From: a bacterium
GTDB lineage: Bacteria > Planctomycetota > J058 > JAJDCP01
Direction: 5' to 3'
DNA: 14,377 nt
NCBI GenBank assembly: GCA_030428695.1
Contig: JAUIEM010000257.1
Span: 1 to 14,377, forward strand
In this document: one piece after another, positions 1-6,390 of the stretch
How positions within the stretch are numbered: position 1 is the first letter of the stretch
Layout: each line of letters begins with the position of its first letter
Position numbers and translations under genes: made by a program
The notes under the pieces: generated by a model
Told to the model about the DNA's origin: nothing
Databases searched by the model: none
The model's input: only the letters and a program-made list of their open reading frames with translations

Positions 1-1
1 G

Positions 2-718
2 ATGGACCAGATGCGCGGCATGGTCCAGGTCGACGCCGAGGGGAGCTTCCTCCTCGAAGGCGTCGAGGCCGGCAGCTACACGCTCAACGTGACCGCCAGC
101 GGCTTCGCCCGCCACACCCGCGAGCTGCGGGTGCTCGAGAACCAGACCGTATCCGGGCTCGACATCGCGCTCTCGCGAGGCGGCTCCGTCAGCGGGGTCG
201 TGCGCGGGCCGTCCGGTGAGCCGGTCGAGGCTTCCCTGTACCTCAAGGACCTCGACCTCGAGGCGACCGACTGGGGGACCTGGTGGGAGCAGAACACCTC
301 CGAGGCGGCCGACGGCAGCTTCACCCTCGACGGCCTCGACCCCGCGCACCGCTACGCGGTCTACGCCAACCTGCCCGGGGTCGGCCTCGCCCGCGCGGTC
401 GCGAGCGCCGGTGACGAGCTCAGCCTCGAGCTCGAGCCGACGGGCCGGGTCGACCTGCACGTCCTGCGCGGCGACCAGCCGGTGGCCGGCGCGCGCGCCC
501 GCCTCGACTTCCCGGACGGCGGCACCGTCGGCGAGGTCTTCCTGTGGCCGACGAGCTTCGCCCAGGGAGGCGAGTCCCTCGCCTCCGGGCGGATCCTGAT
601 CGAGGGGGTGCCGGCGGGCAGCTACCAGCTGACGGTGACCCAGGGCGGGGCCGTCACGACGAGCAGCGTCGACGTCGCCGCAGGGGACGTGGTCGAGCTC
701 GACGTCGTCCTGCCGTAG
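2..718 (+). CDS. Carboxypeptidase-regulatory-like repeat protein (C-terminal part; 5' end outside window)
   Basis: The visible 238 residues are strings of short beta-strands with the pattern 'G-x-F-x-L-x-G-L/V-x-(A/P)-G-x-Y', seen around residues 14-28 (GSFLLEGVEAGSYTL), 105-120 (GSFTLDGLDP) and near 200-210 (IEGVPAGSYQLTV). This is the signature of CarboxypepD_reg-like / Cna-B-like beta-sandwich domains, usually found in tandem in large secreted or surface proteins. I see one partial and about two complete repeats and no enzymatic domain. The frame is already inside a repeat at the window edge, so the ATG at base 2 is probably internal and the true start lies upstream. It ends at a TAG, eight bases before the converging lipoprotein gene. 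The exact role is unknown; adhesion or carbohydrate/peptide binding are possibilities only. Confidence 0.8.
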   Translation: MDQMRGMVQVDAEGSFLLEGVEAGSYTLNVTASGFARHTRELRVLENQTVSGLDIALSRGGSVSGVVRGPSGEPVEASLYLKDLDLEATDWGTWWEQNTSEAADGSFTLDGLDPAHRYAVYANLPGVGLARAVASAGDELSLELEPTGRVDLHVLRGDQPVAGARARLDFPDGGTVGEVFLWPTSFAQGGESLASGRILIEGVPAGSYQLTVTQGGAVTTSSVDVAAGDVVELDVVLP

Positions 719-726
719 AGCGCGGG

Positions 727-1275
727 TCAGCGGACCTCGACGTGCAGCTGTTTGCGGTCCCAGGTCGGCGCGCCGTCGCGGTAGCCGTACACGGTGAACA
801 GCAGGTTGAACTTCCCCGTCGGCAGCGCATCGAGCTGCGAGACCACGCCGCCTTCGACCCACTGCAGCCCGCCCTGCGCCAGGCGTTGATCGCTCGCCGG
901 CCGGAAGCCGTAGGTGTCGACCCGGCCGTTGACGCGGAAGTTCGGGACGCCCTCGCGCAGCGGCTGGATGTTCAGCTCGCAGCGACGGTAGCTGCCGAGC
1001 CGGCCCTCGTCGACGCTGAAGCGGACGACGGGGTTGGTCGAGACCGCCGCCGGCAGCTCCCAACAGCTGCGGCCGTCGGGAAGCGCCGCGGGCTGCCCGT
1101 CGAGCCATAGCTCGAAGCCGTGGCCGACGTAATCGGGCAGGCTCGGCTCCTCGGGGGTTTCAGGGGGGTCGGACGCGGGGTCCACGGCACATCCTCCGAA
1201 GACGAGCGGCAGCAGCACCATCCACGCGAGCGAAGGACGGAGCCTTCCCGGGCGGTTGTTTTCAGTGCAGATCAT
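727..1275 (-). CDS. Putative lipoprotein of unknown function, downstream of msrP
   Basis: 182 residues. A basic N-terminus (arginines at 8, 11 and 13) is followed by a hydrophobic stretch ending FGGC with Cys29, which resembles a lipoprotein signal peptide. Phe at position -3 is less usual than Leu. The next residues are Pro/Glu/Asp-rich (about 31-47), typical of a linker to the membrane anchor. The mature part looks all-beta and contains two cysteines, Cys71 and Cys99, which could form a disulfide. It has no methionine, so it is an unlikely MsrP repair substrate. The ATG at 1275 lies nine bases after the msrP stop, so the two are probably one operon. A start at Met19 would leave too short a signal peptide. 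No clear Shine-Dalgarno is visible, so translational coupling is likely. I do not recognise a family. Confidence 0.75.
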   Translation of the reverse strand: MICTENNRPGRLRPSLAWMVLLPLVFGGCAVDPASDPPETPEEPSLPDYVGHGFELWLDGQPAALPDGRSCWELPAAVSTNPVVRFSVDEGRLGSYRRCELNIQPLREGVPNFRVNGRVDTYGFRPASDQRLAQGGLQWVEGGVVSQLDALPTGKFNLLFTVYGYRDGAPTWDRKQLHVEVR

Positions 1276-1284
1276 CGGGGCCGC

Positions 1285-2232
1285 TCAAGTGTACAGGTGG
1301 GCGACGTCGTCCGCGTAGCCGTTGTACTTCCGGGTCGGGACGCGCTCGCCGGTCTCGATCAACCGCTCCGTCGCCTGCGACCAGCGCGGGTGCGGGACGT
1401 CGGGGTCGACGTTGGAGAGGAAACCGTACTCGTCGGGCGCGAAGTCGTTCCAGAAGGTCGGCGGCTGCTCGGCCGTCAGCTCGATGCGGACGATGGACTT
1501 GATGCTCTTGAAGCCGTACTTCCACGGCACGATCAGGCGCACGGGCGCCCCGTTCTGCACCGGCAGCGGCTTCCCGTACAGGCCGGTGGTCAGCAGGGTC
1601 AGGTCGTGCATCGCCTCGTCGATGCGCAGCCCCTCGTAGTACGGCCACTTCGCGCTCGCCCAGCTGCCCTCGCGCATGCCGGGCATCTGCTCGGGCCGGT
1701 TCACCGTCCAGAAGCGCACGTAGGTCGCCTCGCTGCTCGGCTCGACCCGTTCGAGCAGGCGGGCGAGGGGGAAGCCGGTCCAGGGCACGGTCATCGCCCA
1801 GGCCTCGACGCAGCGGAACCGGTAGACGCGCTCCTCGAGCTCGAAGTGGCGCTCGATGTCCTCGATGTCGAAGGTCTGCGGCTTCGCGCACAACCCGCCG
1901 ACCTCGACGCTCCACGGCCGCGGCTCGAAGCCGCCGACCAGACGCCAGACCCGGTCCTTGGTGGTCGTGAACTCGTAGTAGTTGTTGTAGCGCGTCGCGA
2001 GCTCTTCCGGTGTCAGTCCGCGCTCCTCGACGGTGTAGTCATCGTTGCGCGGGGCCGGATAGGGGAGGTCGCTCTCGTTCTGGGCGACCGACGGCGTGCT
2101 GCAGCCGAGGACGAGCGCCGCGCTTCCCAGCCCGAGCCGGGCGATGAACTCGCGACGCTGCATGTAGACGTGCTCGGGGGTGGCCGCGCTGTCGGGCAGC
2201 TCCCAGCTCTTGCGGATCTTGATGCATGCCAT
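1285..2232 (-). CDS. msrP: Protein-methionine-sulfoxide reductase catalytic subunit MsrP (YedY family)
   Basis: 315 residues, close to the usual ~330 for MsrP, a periplasmic molybdopterin enzyme that reduces methionine sulfoxide in envelope proteins. The N-terminus follows the family pattern: a cytosolic lead with 'TPEHVY', then a twin-arginine motif (Arg26-Arg27, QRREFIARLG) and a hydrophobic stretch, so Tat export is expected. The oxidoreductase molybdopterin core carries Cys141 in 'YRFRCVEAWAM', matching the molybdenum-ligand cysteine. It is followed by 'VPWTGFPLARLL' and 'GAPVRLIVPWKYGFKSIKSI', both strongly conserved in YedY. The start at 2232 is supported by GAGGAGG just upstream and a TAGAGT -10-like hexamer at 2264-2259. 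The usual neighbour msrQ (heme membrane partner) is absent here; a lipoprotein gene follows instead. Electrons must come from an unlinked MsrQ or another donor. Confidence 0.93.
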   Translation of the reverse strand: MACIKIRKSWELPDSAATPEHVYMQRREFIARLGLGSAALVLGCSTPSVAQNESDLPYPAPRNDDYTVEERGLTPEELATRYNNYYEFTTTKDRVWRLVGGFEPRPWSVEVGGLCAKPQTFDIEDIERHFELEERVYRFRCVEAWAMTVPWTGFPLARLLERVEPSSEATYVRFWTVNRPEQMPGMREGSWASAKWPYYEGLRIDEAMHDLTLLTTGLYGKPLPVQNGAPVRLIVPWKYGFKSIKSIVRIELTAEQPPTFWNDFAPDEYGFLSNVDPDVPHPRWSQATERLIETGERVPTRKYNGYADDVAHLYT

Positions 2233-2258
2233 CGCGTCCTCCTCGCCCCGCTGCCCCT

Positions 2259-2264
2259 ACTCTA
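2259..2264 (-). promoter_or_regulatory. -10-like hexamer TAGAGT upstream of msrP
   Basis: Reading the minus strand, TAGAGT lies 27 bases before the msrP ATG. Similar TANNNT hexamers occur at 25-33 bases before five other genes in this window, which is the main support. No convincing -35 is visible. Confidence 0.4.
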
Positions 2265-2274
2265 CGGCGCCCCC

Positions 2275-2346
2275 AGACACCACGTCAAACCGGTGCCGCC
2301 GCGCAGCGCCGGCTGCCGGTTGGAGCGGGAGAGCCGGGCGCCGGGT
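2275..2346. repeat. GC-rich stem-loop repeat, copy A
   Basis: A 72-base unit repeated 142-145 bases later as copy B. The first 25 bases match with one mismatch, a short central part differs in length by three bases, and the last 33 bases match with one mismatch. The unit contains an inverted repeat AACCGG (2288-2293) / CCGGTT (2316-2321) flanking a GC-rich loop, so single strands could fold. It lies just upstream of the msrP promoter-like site. It resembles intergenic REP/MITE-like elements in general design, but I cannot name a family. Confidence 0.75.
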
Positions 2347-2365
2347 GGCGGCGCTTGCGCCGTCG

Positions 2366-2382
2366 CCCGGGAACAGCCCGGG
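2366..2382. repeat. Short hairpin CCCGGG-AACAG-CCCGGG
   Basis: Two CCCGGG blocks separated by five bases form a perfect 6-bp stem, followed on the + strand by TTT. It sits between the two copies of the structured repeat. It could be part of the element or a weak terminator; the T run is too short to favour the latter. Confidence 0.45.
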
Positions 2383-2391
2383 TTTCCCACC

Positions 2392-2423
2392 GTCTTGGGG
2401 GCGGCGCGGCCGCCACCCAAGAC
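2392..2423. repeat. Strong hairpin between repeat copies A and B
   Basis: GTCTTGGG (2392-2399) pairs with CCCAAGAC (2416-2423). An inner GCGGC/GCCGC stem continues the pairing after a small bulge, leaving a tiny loop. The right arm runs directly into copy B. There is no T-tract on either side, so it does not look like a classical intrinsic terminator. It is more likely part of the repeat element. Confidence 0.65.
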
Positions 2424-2488
2424 ACCGCGTCAAACCGGTGCCGCGGAGCGGCGGGTGCCGGTTGGAGCGGGAAAGCCGGGCGCCGGGT
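2420..2488. repeat. GC-rich stem-loop repeat, copy B
   Basis: A 69-base direct repeat of copy A, with the same AACCGG (2433-2438) / CCGGTT (2458-2463) inverted arms and the same GCCGGGCGCCGGGT ending. Immediately after it the base composition drops to the low-GC patch that holds the frameshifted membrane gene. Copy B may therefore mark a junction of inserted DNA. Confidence 0.75.
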
Positions 2489-2639
2489 ACTGACTGACAA
2501 ATCTCTGACGCACTCTGTCCACCGCTCCACCACGAAGCCGGGGAGACAGGCCGGTGGTAGGCGGAACAGCATTTGCATGTCTGGGAAGGGGGAGGAGTCG
2601 CTGCTTCCCTACACTTTGTCCTCGCACCAAGGGAAGGAA
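2489..2639. other. Gene-free leader before the low-GC membrane gene
   Basis: With the repeat block before it, this completes a 407-base stretch without a gene between msrP and the next ORF. Composition falls from about 75% to near 55% GC after 2490. I see no RNA gene here. The only structured signals are a TACACT hexamer (2610-2615) and a GGAAGG ribosome-binding site just before the ATG at 2640. Confidence 0.5.
2610..2615 (+). promoter_or_regulatory. -10-like hexamer TACACT upstream of the low-GC membrane gene
   Basis: TACACT ends 25 bases before the ATG at 2640, the same hexamer and spacing as before the DUF4058 and H1-like genes. It suggests the gene is transcribed from its own promoter despite its foreign composition. 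No clear -35 is visible. Confidence 0.4.
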
Positions 2640-3095
2640 ATGACCCACGTTCCCCCACAAGAATCAAAGACTTCCGCGAGATGGGTGCTCATGTATGGTC
2701 TTCCCATGGTGGTGTTTCCCGCTGTTGCGTACACCCTGCATCTCGTGGTCAACCTGATAGCCCTGGACTCGCGGGTTTCCCTGGCATTTTCACTGCTCCC
2801 TCTATCGATTGGGTGCTGGGCCTCCGCCATTGCCTTTCTTTTCGTACGATTTGCTGGCAGCTCGCGACTATTCACAGCGTGCCTGACAGTTACAGTCCTC
2901 TCAGTCCTCGGTCACCTTGCCGGGATCGCTATGCATTCCGGGGGGGGCACAGAAACTCAACATGCAGAGCCCCACTGGTTTTCTGCTGACTTTGAAGATG
3001 GTACTCGCCTGGACGATAGCGACACTTGTGATAGCTGCAGTGATCGACAAGCGGAAATGCGGCTCGAGTTGAAGTGTCGATATCCGTTGCCCTGA
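2640..3095 (+). CDS. Small multi-pass membrane protein of unknown function, probably frameshifted
   Basis: As read, 151 residues beginning at an ATG with GGAAGG six bases upstream. Three hydrophobic helices are visible, at about residues 15-40, 46-69 and 76-97. The following tail is acidic and polar, unlike a membrane protein. Right after Ser100 lies a run of eight G (2940-2947). Reading one base further on gives another hydrophobic helix (LAWTIATLVIAAVIDKRK) and a stop at 3070-3072. Removing one G would make a coherent four-helix protein of 143 residues ending in a basic cytoplasmic tail. GC is about 53-55% in sampled lines against 65-80% around it, so recent acquisition is likely. I recognise no family. 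The cause could be sequencing error, a pseudogene, or slippage-based switching; sequence alone cannot decide. Confidence 0.6.
   Translation: MTHVPPQESKTSARWVLMYGLPMVVFPAVAYTLHLVVNLIALDSRVSLAFSLLPLSIGCWASAIAFLFVRFAGSSRLFTACLTVTVLSVLGHLAGIAMHSGGGTETQHAEPHWFSADFEDGTRLDDSDTCDSCSDRQAEMRLELKCRYPLP
2940..3072 (+). other. G8 homopolymer and out-of-frame fourth membrane helix
   Basis: The tract of eight G at 2940-2947 marks the switch point. From there to the TGA at 3070-3072 the frame shifted by one base encodes a hydrophobic segment at about residues 114-135 of the restored protein, followed by Asp-Lys-Arg-Lys. This matches the three preceding helices better than the annotated polar tail does. Confidence 0.65.
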
Positions 3096-3113
3096 AGTTG
3101 CGCCGGGGCGCGT

Positions 3114-3887
3114 CTACGCCTGGGCCTGGAGCTGCGCGCGAGCCCAGGCCTGGTCGGCCGGGCTCAACCGCGGCTGCGCGGGCTGGTCGTACGCAGCCTT
3201 CAGCTGGTAGGCGCCGCGCTCGTAGGCCTGGTCGAGCAGGGGCTGCAGGGCGAGCACGGTCGCGTCCTCGCCGCGCAGCGGGATCGCGACCTGCGGCAAG
3301 CGCTGACGCAAGCCGAAGGCGTAGACCTCGCGCCGGCTTCGGTCCCGGGCCGGGCTGACGACGACGCGATAGGGTTCGGCCCCCAAAGAGCCGGGCGGAA
3401 CGGCCACCGTCGGCTCTCCCGTTCTGAGGAGGTCGATCTCGACCAGGCTGGCCGTCGAGGTTAGGACGTGCGCCTGCTTCTCGAGATACATCTCCCGTCC
3501 GCGGCCCGTCTGTTTGTTCGAGGGCGACAGCACCTCGATCACGGTGACGACACCGGCGCCCGTCGCGGCATCCTGGATCTCGAGGAAGACTTCACGCCGC
3601 TCGTGGGACTCGAGCTCGAGGACGGTCGGCTCGTCGGCCTCGAGCAGACTTGCGGCAGTTCCCCCGCCACGTCGACCTTGCGCAACGATATGGACGTCTG
3701 GGTAGTAGCTTGTGCGAGGCGTGGCGAGCTGCTCGATGAAGACCCGCTCGCCGATCGACACGAAGTAGCGCTGACCGAGTAAGGCCTGGAGCGCGTCACT
3801 GGCGTAGGTGATCAGTCGCTGATGGAGGTTCGGGAACAGCGCTGGATGCTCGAGCCAGGGGTCCATTCCCGGAAAAGGTCCGGGCAT
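3114..3887 (-). CDS. DUF4058 family protein
   Basis: 257 residues starting with 'MPGPFPGMDPWLEHP', the hallmark N-terminus of DUF4058 proteins, which are widespread in cyanobacteria and planctomycetes and have no firmly assigned function. Visible motifs are PDV (63-65), IEVLSPSNK (117-125), a lysine in 'YLEKQ' (Lys137), and EIDLLR (150-155). Their order recalls the PD-...-EVLSPS-...-K-...-Y layout of the Uma2/DUF820 nuclease-like family, but that is my inference. No signal peptide or membrane helix is seen, so it is probably cytoplasmic. The start is supported by GGAGAAG just upstream and a TACACT hexamer 28 bases before. The gene converges on the low-GC membrane gene and stands alone as a transcription unit. 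Confidence 0.88.
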   Translation of the reverse strand: MPGPFPGMDPWLEHPALFPNLHQRLITYASDALQALLGQRYFVSIGERVFIEQLATPRTSYYPDVHIVAQGRRGGGTAASLLEADEPTVLELESHERREVFLEIQDAATGAGVVTVIEVLSPSNKQTGRGREMYLEKQAHVLTSTASLVEIDLLRTGEPTVAVPPGSLGAEPYRVVVSPARDRSRREVYAFGLRQRLPQVAIPLRGEDATVLALQPLLDQAYERGAYQLKAAYDQPAQPRLSPADQAWARAQLQAQA

Positions 3888-4156
3888 GTTCTTCTCCGTC
3901 GGGCGCCTGTTTCCAGTGTAGCAGGCTGGAGCCTTCGGCGCTGCTCGGAAGCCGTTCGGCGGGCTGCTCGTGGACGGGGGACCCAGCGAGATGGACCAGG
4001 TGCCCAGCGGGCTGAAGCGCTCGTCCGCGCCGCGGCGATCGAGCCAGGCGCGGCCGCAGCCGTCGGGCGGCTCGAGGGCAACGTCGAGACTACGCCGGCC
4101 GGGTCCTGCGCAGAAGCGCGTCTTCCCCCGAAACCCTGATCCCCTCCCGACGACCC
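3888..4156 (-). other. Intergenic stretch with coding-like remnant
   Basis: 269 bases between the DUF4058 start and the end of the H1-like gene. In the DUF4058 frame there is no stop. Third codon positions over about 3945-4105 are nearly all G or C (about 47 of 53 by my count), giving a plausible peptide (SLDVALEPPDG, WLDRRGADERFSPLGTW). There is no start codon and the DUF4058 promoter-like site lies inside. It could be the decayed end of a lost gene, or GC-rich chance. I see no RNA gene or terminator. Confidence 0.25.
3915..3920 (-). promoter_or_regulatory. -10-like hexamer TACACT upstream of the DUF4058 gene
   Basis: On the minus strand TACACT lies 28 bases before the ATG at 3887, preceded by GC (GCTACACT), as at the H1-like gene. 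The site 17 bases further up has no good -35 match. Confidence 0.45.
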
Positions 4157-6352
4157 CTACACCCGCCGGAACAGGCGCCGGATCCAGTGGGCCCGCTCGG
4201 ATGGCTGGCGCGCGAGCTCCATCGAGCGCAGCATCGTCTCGACCTCACCCTCGTCGAAGTACACCCCGCCGCAGCTCTCGCAGACGTCGACGGTGACGCC
4301 GCGGTCGATCTTCTCGTACATCGGTCCCTGGCACTTCGGGCAGGGGATGTCGCCGCGGTTGGTCGCGACCGGGCCGTCGTCGGGGGTGTGGCGGCGCAGC
4401 TCCTCGGCTTCCCGCTCGAGCTGGGCGATGCGGCGGGTGCTGCGCTCGGCGACCTCCCGCAGCTCGGCGACGGCGGTCTGGGAGGAGCGCAGGTCGTCGA
4501 GCTCCTGCTGCAGACGCTGGTTGTCCTCGCGCAGGCGGGCGGAGAGCTCGGCCTCGCTCGAGGCCTTCCACTGTTCCTGCTCGGCGAGCACCTTGAGGCG
4601 GGCGACCTCGGACCGGGCGGACGAGGCCTCGGCGCGCAGGCGGGCGAGCTCTTCGCGGGCGTCGGGACCGAGCTCCTCGCGGGCGACACGCAGCTCGGCG
4701 GCGGTGCGGGCTTCGAGGGCGGCGTACTGCTCGCGGGCGCGGCGCAGCTCTTCGGCGGCCTCGTCGCGGAGGGCCTCGGCGCGGGCTTCGCTCGCGGCGA
4801 CCGCGCTCCGGATGCGCTCCGCGATGCTCGCCTCGGCGACGCGTTCACGCTCCTCGGCCTCGGCTTCGGCCGCCCGCACCCGCTCCTCGGCCTCGGCGCG
4901 GGCCGCGGAGGCTTCGGAGGCGGCGGCGGCGCGGGCTGCGGCCGCCCGCTCCTCGACCTCGAGCTCGGCGGCGCGGGCGCGCTCGGCCGCCTGCTCGGCG
5001 CTCGCCTCGGCCTCGTCCGCCCGGGCGCGGGCCGCCTCCAGGGCCTGCTCGGCCTGCTCGGCGCGGGCGAGGGTGTCGGCGAGGGCCACGCGCTGCTCGT
5101 CGCCGGCGGCCGCCGCCGCGTCGCGCTCCGCGCGCAGGCTGTCGATCTCGGCCTGGAGCCTCTGGCGGGTCTCCTTCCCGTCCTGCAGGGCGGCGCGCAC
5201 GCGGGCGGCGCTCTCCTCACGCAGGGCCTGGACGCGCGCCTCGGCCTCCTCGACACGGGACTTCTCGGCGCGGCGGGCCTGCTCCTTGGCCGCGATCACC
5301 TGCTCACGGGCGAGCCGTGCTTCCTTCTGGGCCTTGGCGAGGGCCTTCTCGGCCGTGTCCGCCCGCTTCTCCGCTTCCTCCGCGTCGTTCTTCCCGGAGC
5401 CGAGGGCCTGCTCGGCCTTGTCCGCCCGCTTCTCCGCCGCGGCCCGGGCCTGCTCGGCGGCGGCCGCCTCCGCCTTGAGCGCGTCGAGGGCCTGCTCGGC
5501 CTTGTCCGCCCGCTTCTCCGCCTGGGCCCGCGCCTTGTCCGCTGCGCTCGCCCGCGCCTTGAGCTCGTCGCGCGCCTGCTCGGCCTTGTCCGCGCGTTTC
5601 TCCGCTTTGCTGAGCGCCTTCGCCGCGGAGTCGGCCTGCTTCCTCGCGGCGGCCAGGGCCTCGGCGGTCTGGGCTTCCGACTCCGCCGCGCGCAACGCCT
5701 CCTGGGCCCGGGCGCGTACCTCGGCGAGCTCGGCCTCCCGGGCGGCCAGGGTCTCGCGCAGCGTCTGCAGGGCGGCGTCGGAGCCCTTGCCCGGCGCGGC
5801 CTCGGCGGACTTCGCGGGCGCGGCCGCCTCGGTCGACTTCCCCGCCTTCGTCGACCCGCTCTTCTTCGCGGTCGCCTTCGCCGAGGTCTTCTTCGACTTC
5901 GCGGACTTCTTCGTCACGGTCTTCGCGGCAGACTTCTTGACGGCCTTCTTCGCCGACTTCTTCCTGGCCGGCTTCTTGGCGTCGGCCTTCGTCGACTTCT
6001 TGGCGTCGGCCGTCGTCGACTTCTTCGCCTTGCTCGCCGCCTTCTTGGTGGACTTCTTCGCAGCGGACTTCTTCGCCGTCGTCTTCTTGGCTGTAGCCTT
6101 CTTGGTGGACTTCTTCGTCGCCTTCTTCGCGGACTTCCTGGTCGCAGACTTCGCGGACTTCTTGGCGGCGGCCTTCGTCGACTTCGCCGCCTTCGTCGAC
6201 TTTTTCGTCGCCGCAGACTTCTTCTCTTCCTCTGCTGCCTCGGTCTTCGCGCTCTTCGCCGCCTTCTTCTTCCCGGCCGGCGCCTTCTTCGCCGCCTTCT
6301 TTCCCTTGGCAGACGTCTTCTTTGCGGTGGCCTTCGCTTTCTTCGCTGGCAT
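4157..6352 (-). CDS. Histone H1-like Lys/Ala-rich tail + coiled coil + C-terminal zinc ribbon protein
   Basis: 731 residues in three parts. Residues 1 to about 188 are Lys/Ala/Ser/Thr repeats (MPAKKAKATAKK, repeated KKS/KKST units) like eukaryotic H1 tails and bacterial H1-like or AlgP-type proteins, predicted to bind DNA non-specifically. Residues about 190-655 are an Ala/Glu/Arg-rich heptad coiled coil with 28-residue repeats near 249-340 (AEKRADKAEQ). The C-terminus has Cys671, Cys674, Cys691 and Cys694 in CPKC...CESCGGVYFDEGE, a zf-TFIIB-type zinc ribbon, followed by a basic tail. I chose the ATG at 6352 because the basic tail begins there, GAGG lies upstream and a TACACT hexamer precedes it. 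The frame stays open to 6841 only because it runs antisense-free through GC-rich DNA and into the kinase gene. A nucleoid-organising or DNA-bridging role is inferred. It lies directly downstream of the kinase gene. Confidence 0.85.
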   Translation of the reverse strand: MPAKKAKATAKKTSAKGKKAAKKAPAGKKKAAKSAKTEAAEEEKKSAATKKSTKAAKSTKAAAKKSAKSATRKSAKKATKKSTKKATAKKTTAKKSAAKKSTKKAASKAKKSTTADAKKSTKADAKKPARKKSAKKAVKKSAAKTVTKKSAKSKKTSAKATAKKSGSTKAGKSTEAAAPAKSAEAAPGKGSDAALQTLRETLAAREAELAEVRARAQEALRAAESEAQTAEALAAARKQADSAAKALSKAEKRADKAEQARDELKARASAADKARAQAEKRADKAEQALDALKAEAAAAEQARAAAEKRADKAEQALGSGKNDAEEAEKRADTAEKALAKAQKEARLAREQVIAAKEQARRAEKSRVEEAEARVQALREESAARVRAALQDGKETRQRLQAEIDSLRAERDAAAAAGDEQRVALADTLARAEQAEQALEAARARADEAEASAEQAAERARAAELEVEERAAAARAAAASEASAARAEAEERVRAAEAEAEERERVAEASIAERIRSAVAASEARAEALRDEAAEELRRAREQYAALEARTAAELRVAREELGPDAREELARLRAEASSARSEVARLKVLAEQEQWKASSEAELSARLREDNQRLQQELDDLRSSQTAVAELREVAERSTRRIAQLEREAEELRRHTPDDGPVATNRGDIPCPKCQGPMYEKIDRGVTVDVCESCGGVYFDEGEVETMLRSMELARQPSERAHWIRRLFRRV
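5343..5606 (-). repeat. 84-bp tandem repeats encoding 28-residue coiled-coil units
   Basis: The + strand word GCCTGCTCGG recurs with GCCTTGTCCGC following at 5406, 5490 and 5574 (the last as GCCTGCTCGG too), exactly 84 bases apart. A related shorter unit (63 bases) begins at 5343. Each encodes AEKRADKAEQ plus a variable remainder of 28 or 21 residues, that is four or three heptads. The near-identity of the DNA suggests recent unit duplication inside the coiled-coil part of the H1-like protein. Confidence 0.8.
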
Positions 6353-6384
6353 CACGTAATCCTCGCGCGCAGAGCGGTTTATCG

Positions 6385-6390
6385 AGTGTA
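6385..6390 (-). promoter_or_regulatory. -10-like hexamer TACACT upstream of the H1-like gene
   Basis: GCTACACT on the minus strand, 33 bases before the ATG at 6352. It lies in the 235-base gap after the kinase gene, so the H1-like gene probably has its own promoter even if some readthrough from the kinase occurs. No good -35 match is seen. Confidence 0.45.

Noticed and set aside
1288..1293. TACACT as a promoter for the lipoprotein gene
   Set aside because: It is made by the last msrP codons and is only 13 bases from the ATG, too close compared with the other sites.
2275..2488. CRISPR array
   Set aside because: Only two copies, repeats too long, with internal hairpins and a single structured gap; no cas genes nearby.
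1120..2493. 457-codon + strand open frame opposite msrP
   Set aside because: msrP on the other strand has a clear Tat motif and active-site cysteine. This frame has no recognisable domain.
2226..2639. Open frame joining the repeat block to the low-GC membrane protein
   Set aside because: The translated repeat is Arg/Pro/Gly low complexity; the ATG at 2640 has a good ribosome-binding site.
3119..3148. Inverted repeat CCTGGGC/GCCCAGG as a terminator
   Set aside because: It lies inside the 3' coding part of the DUF4058 gene, has a 16-base loop and no T-tract.
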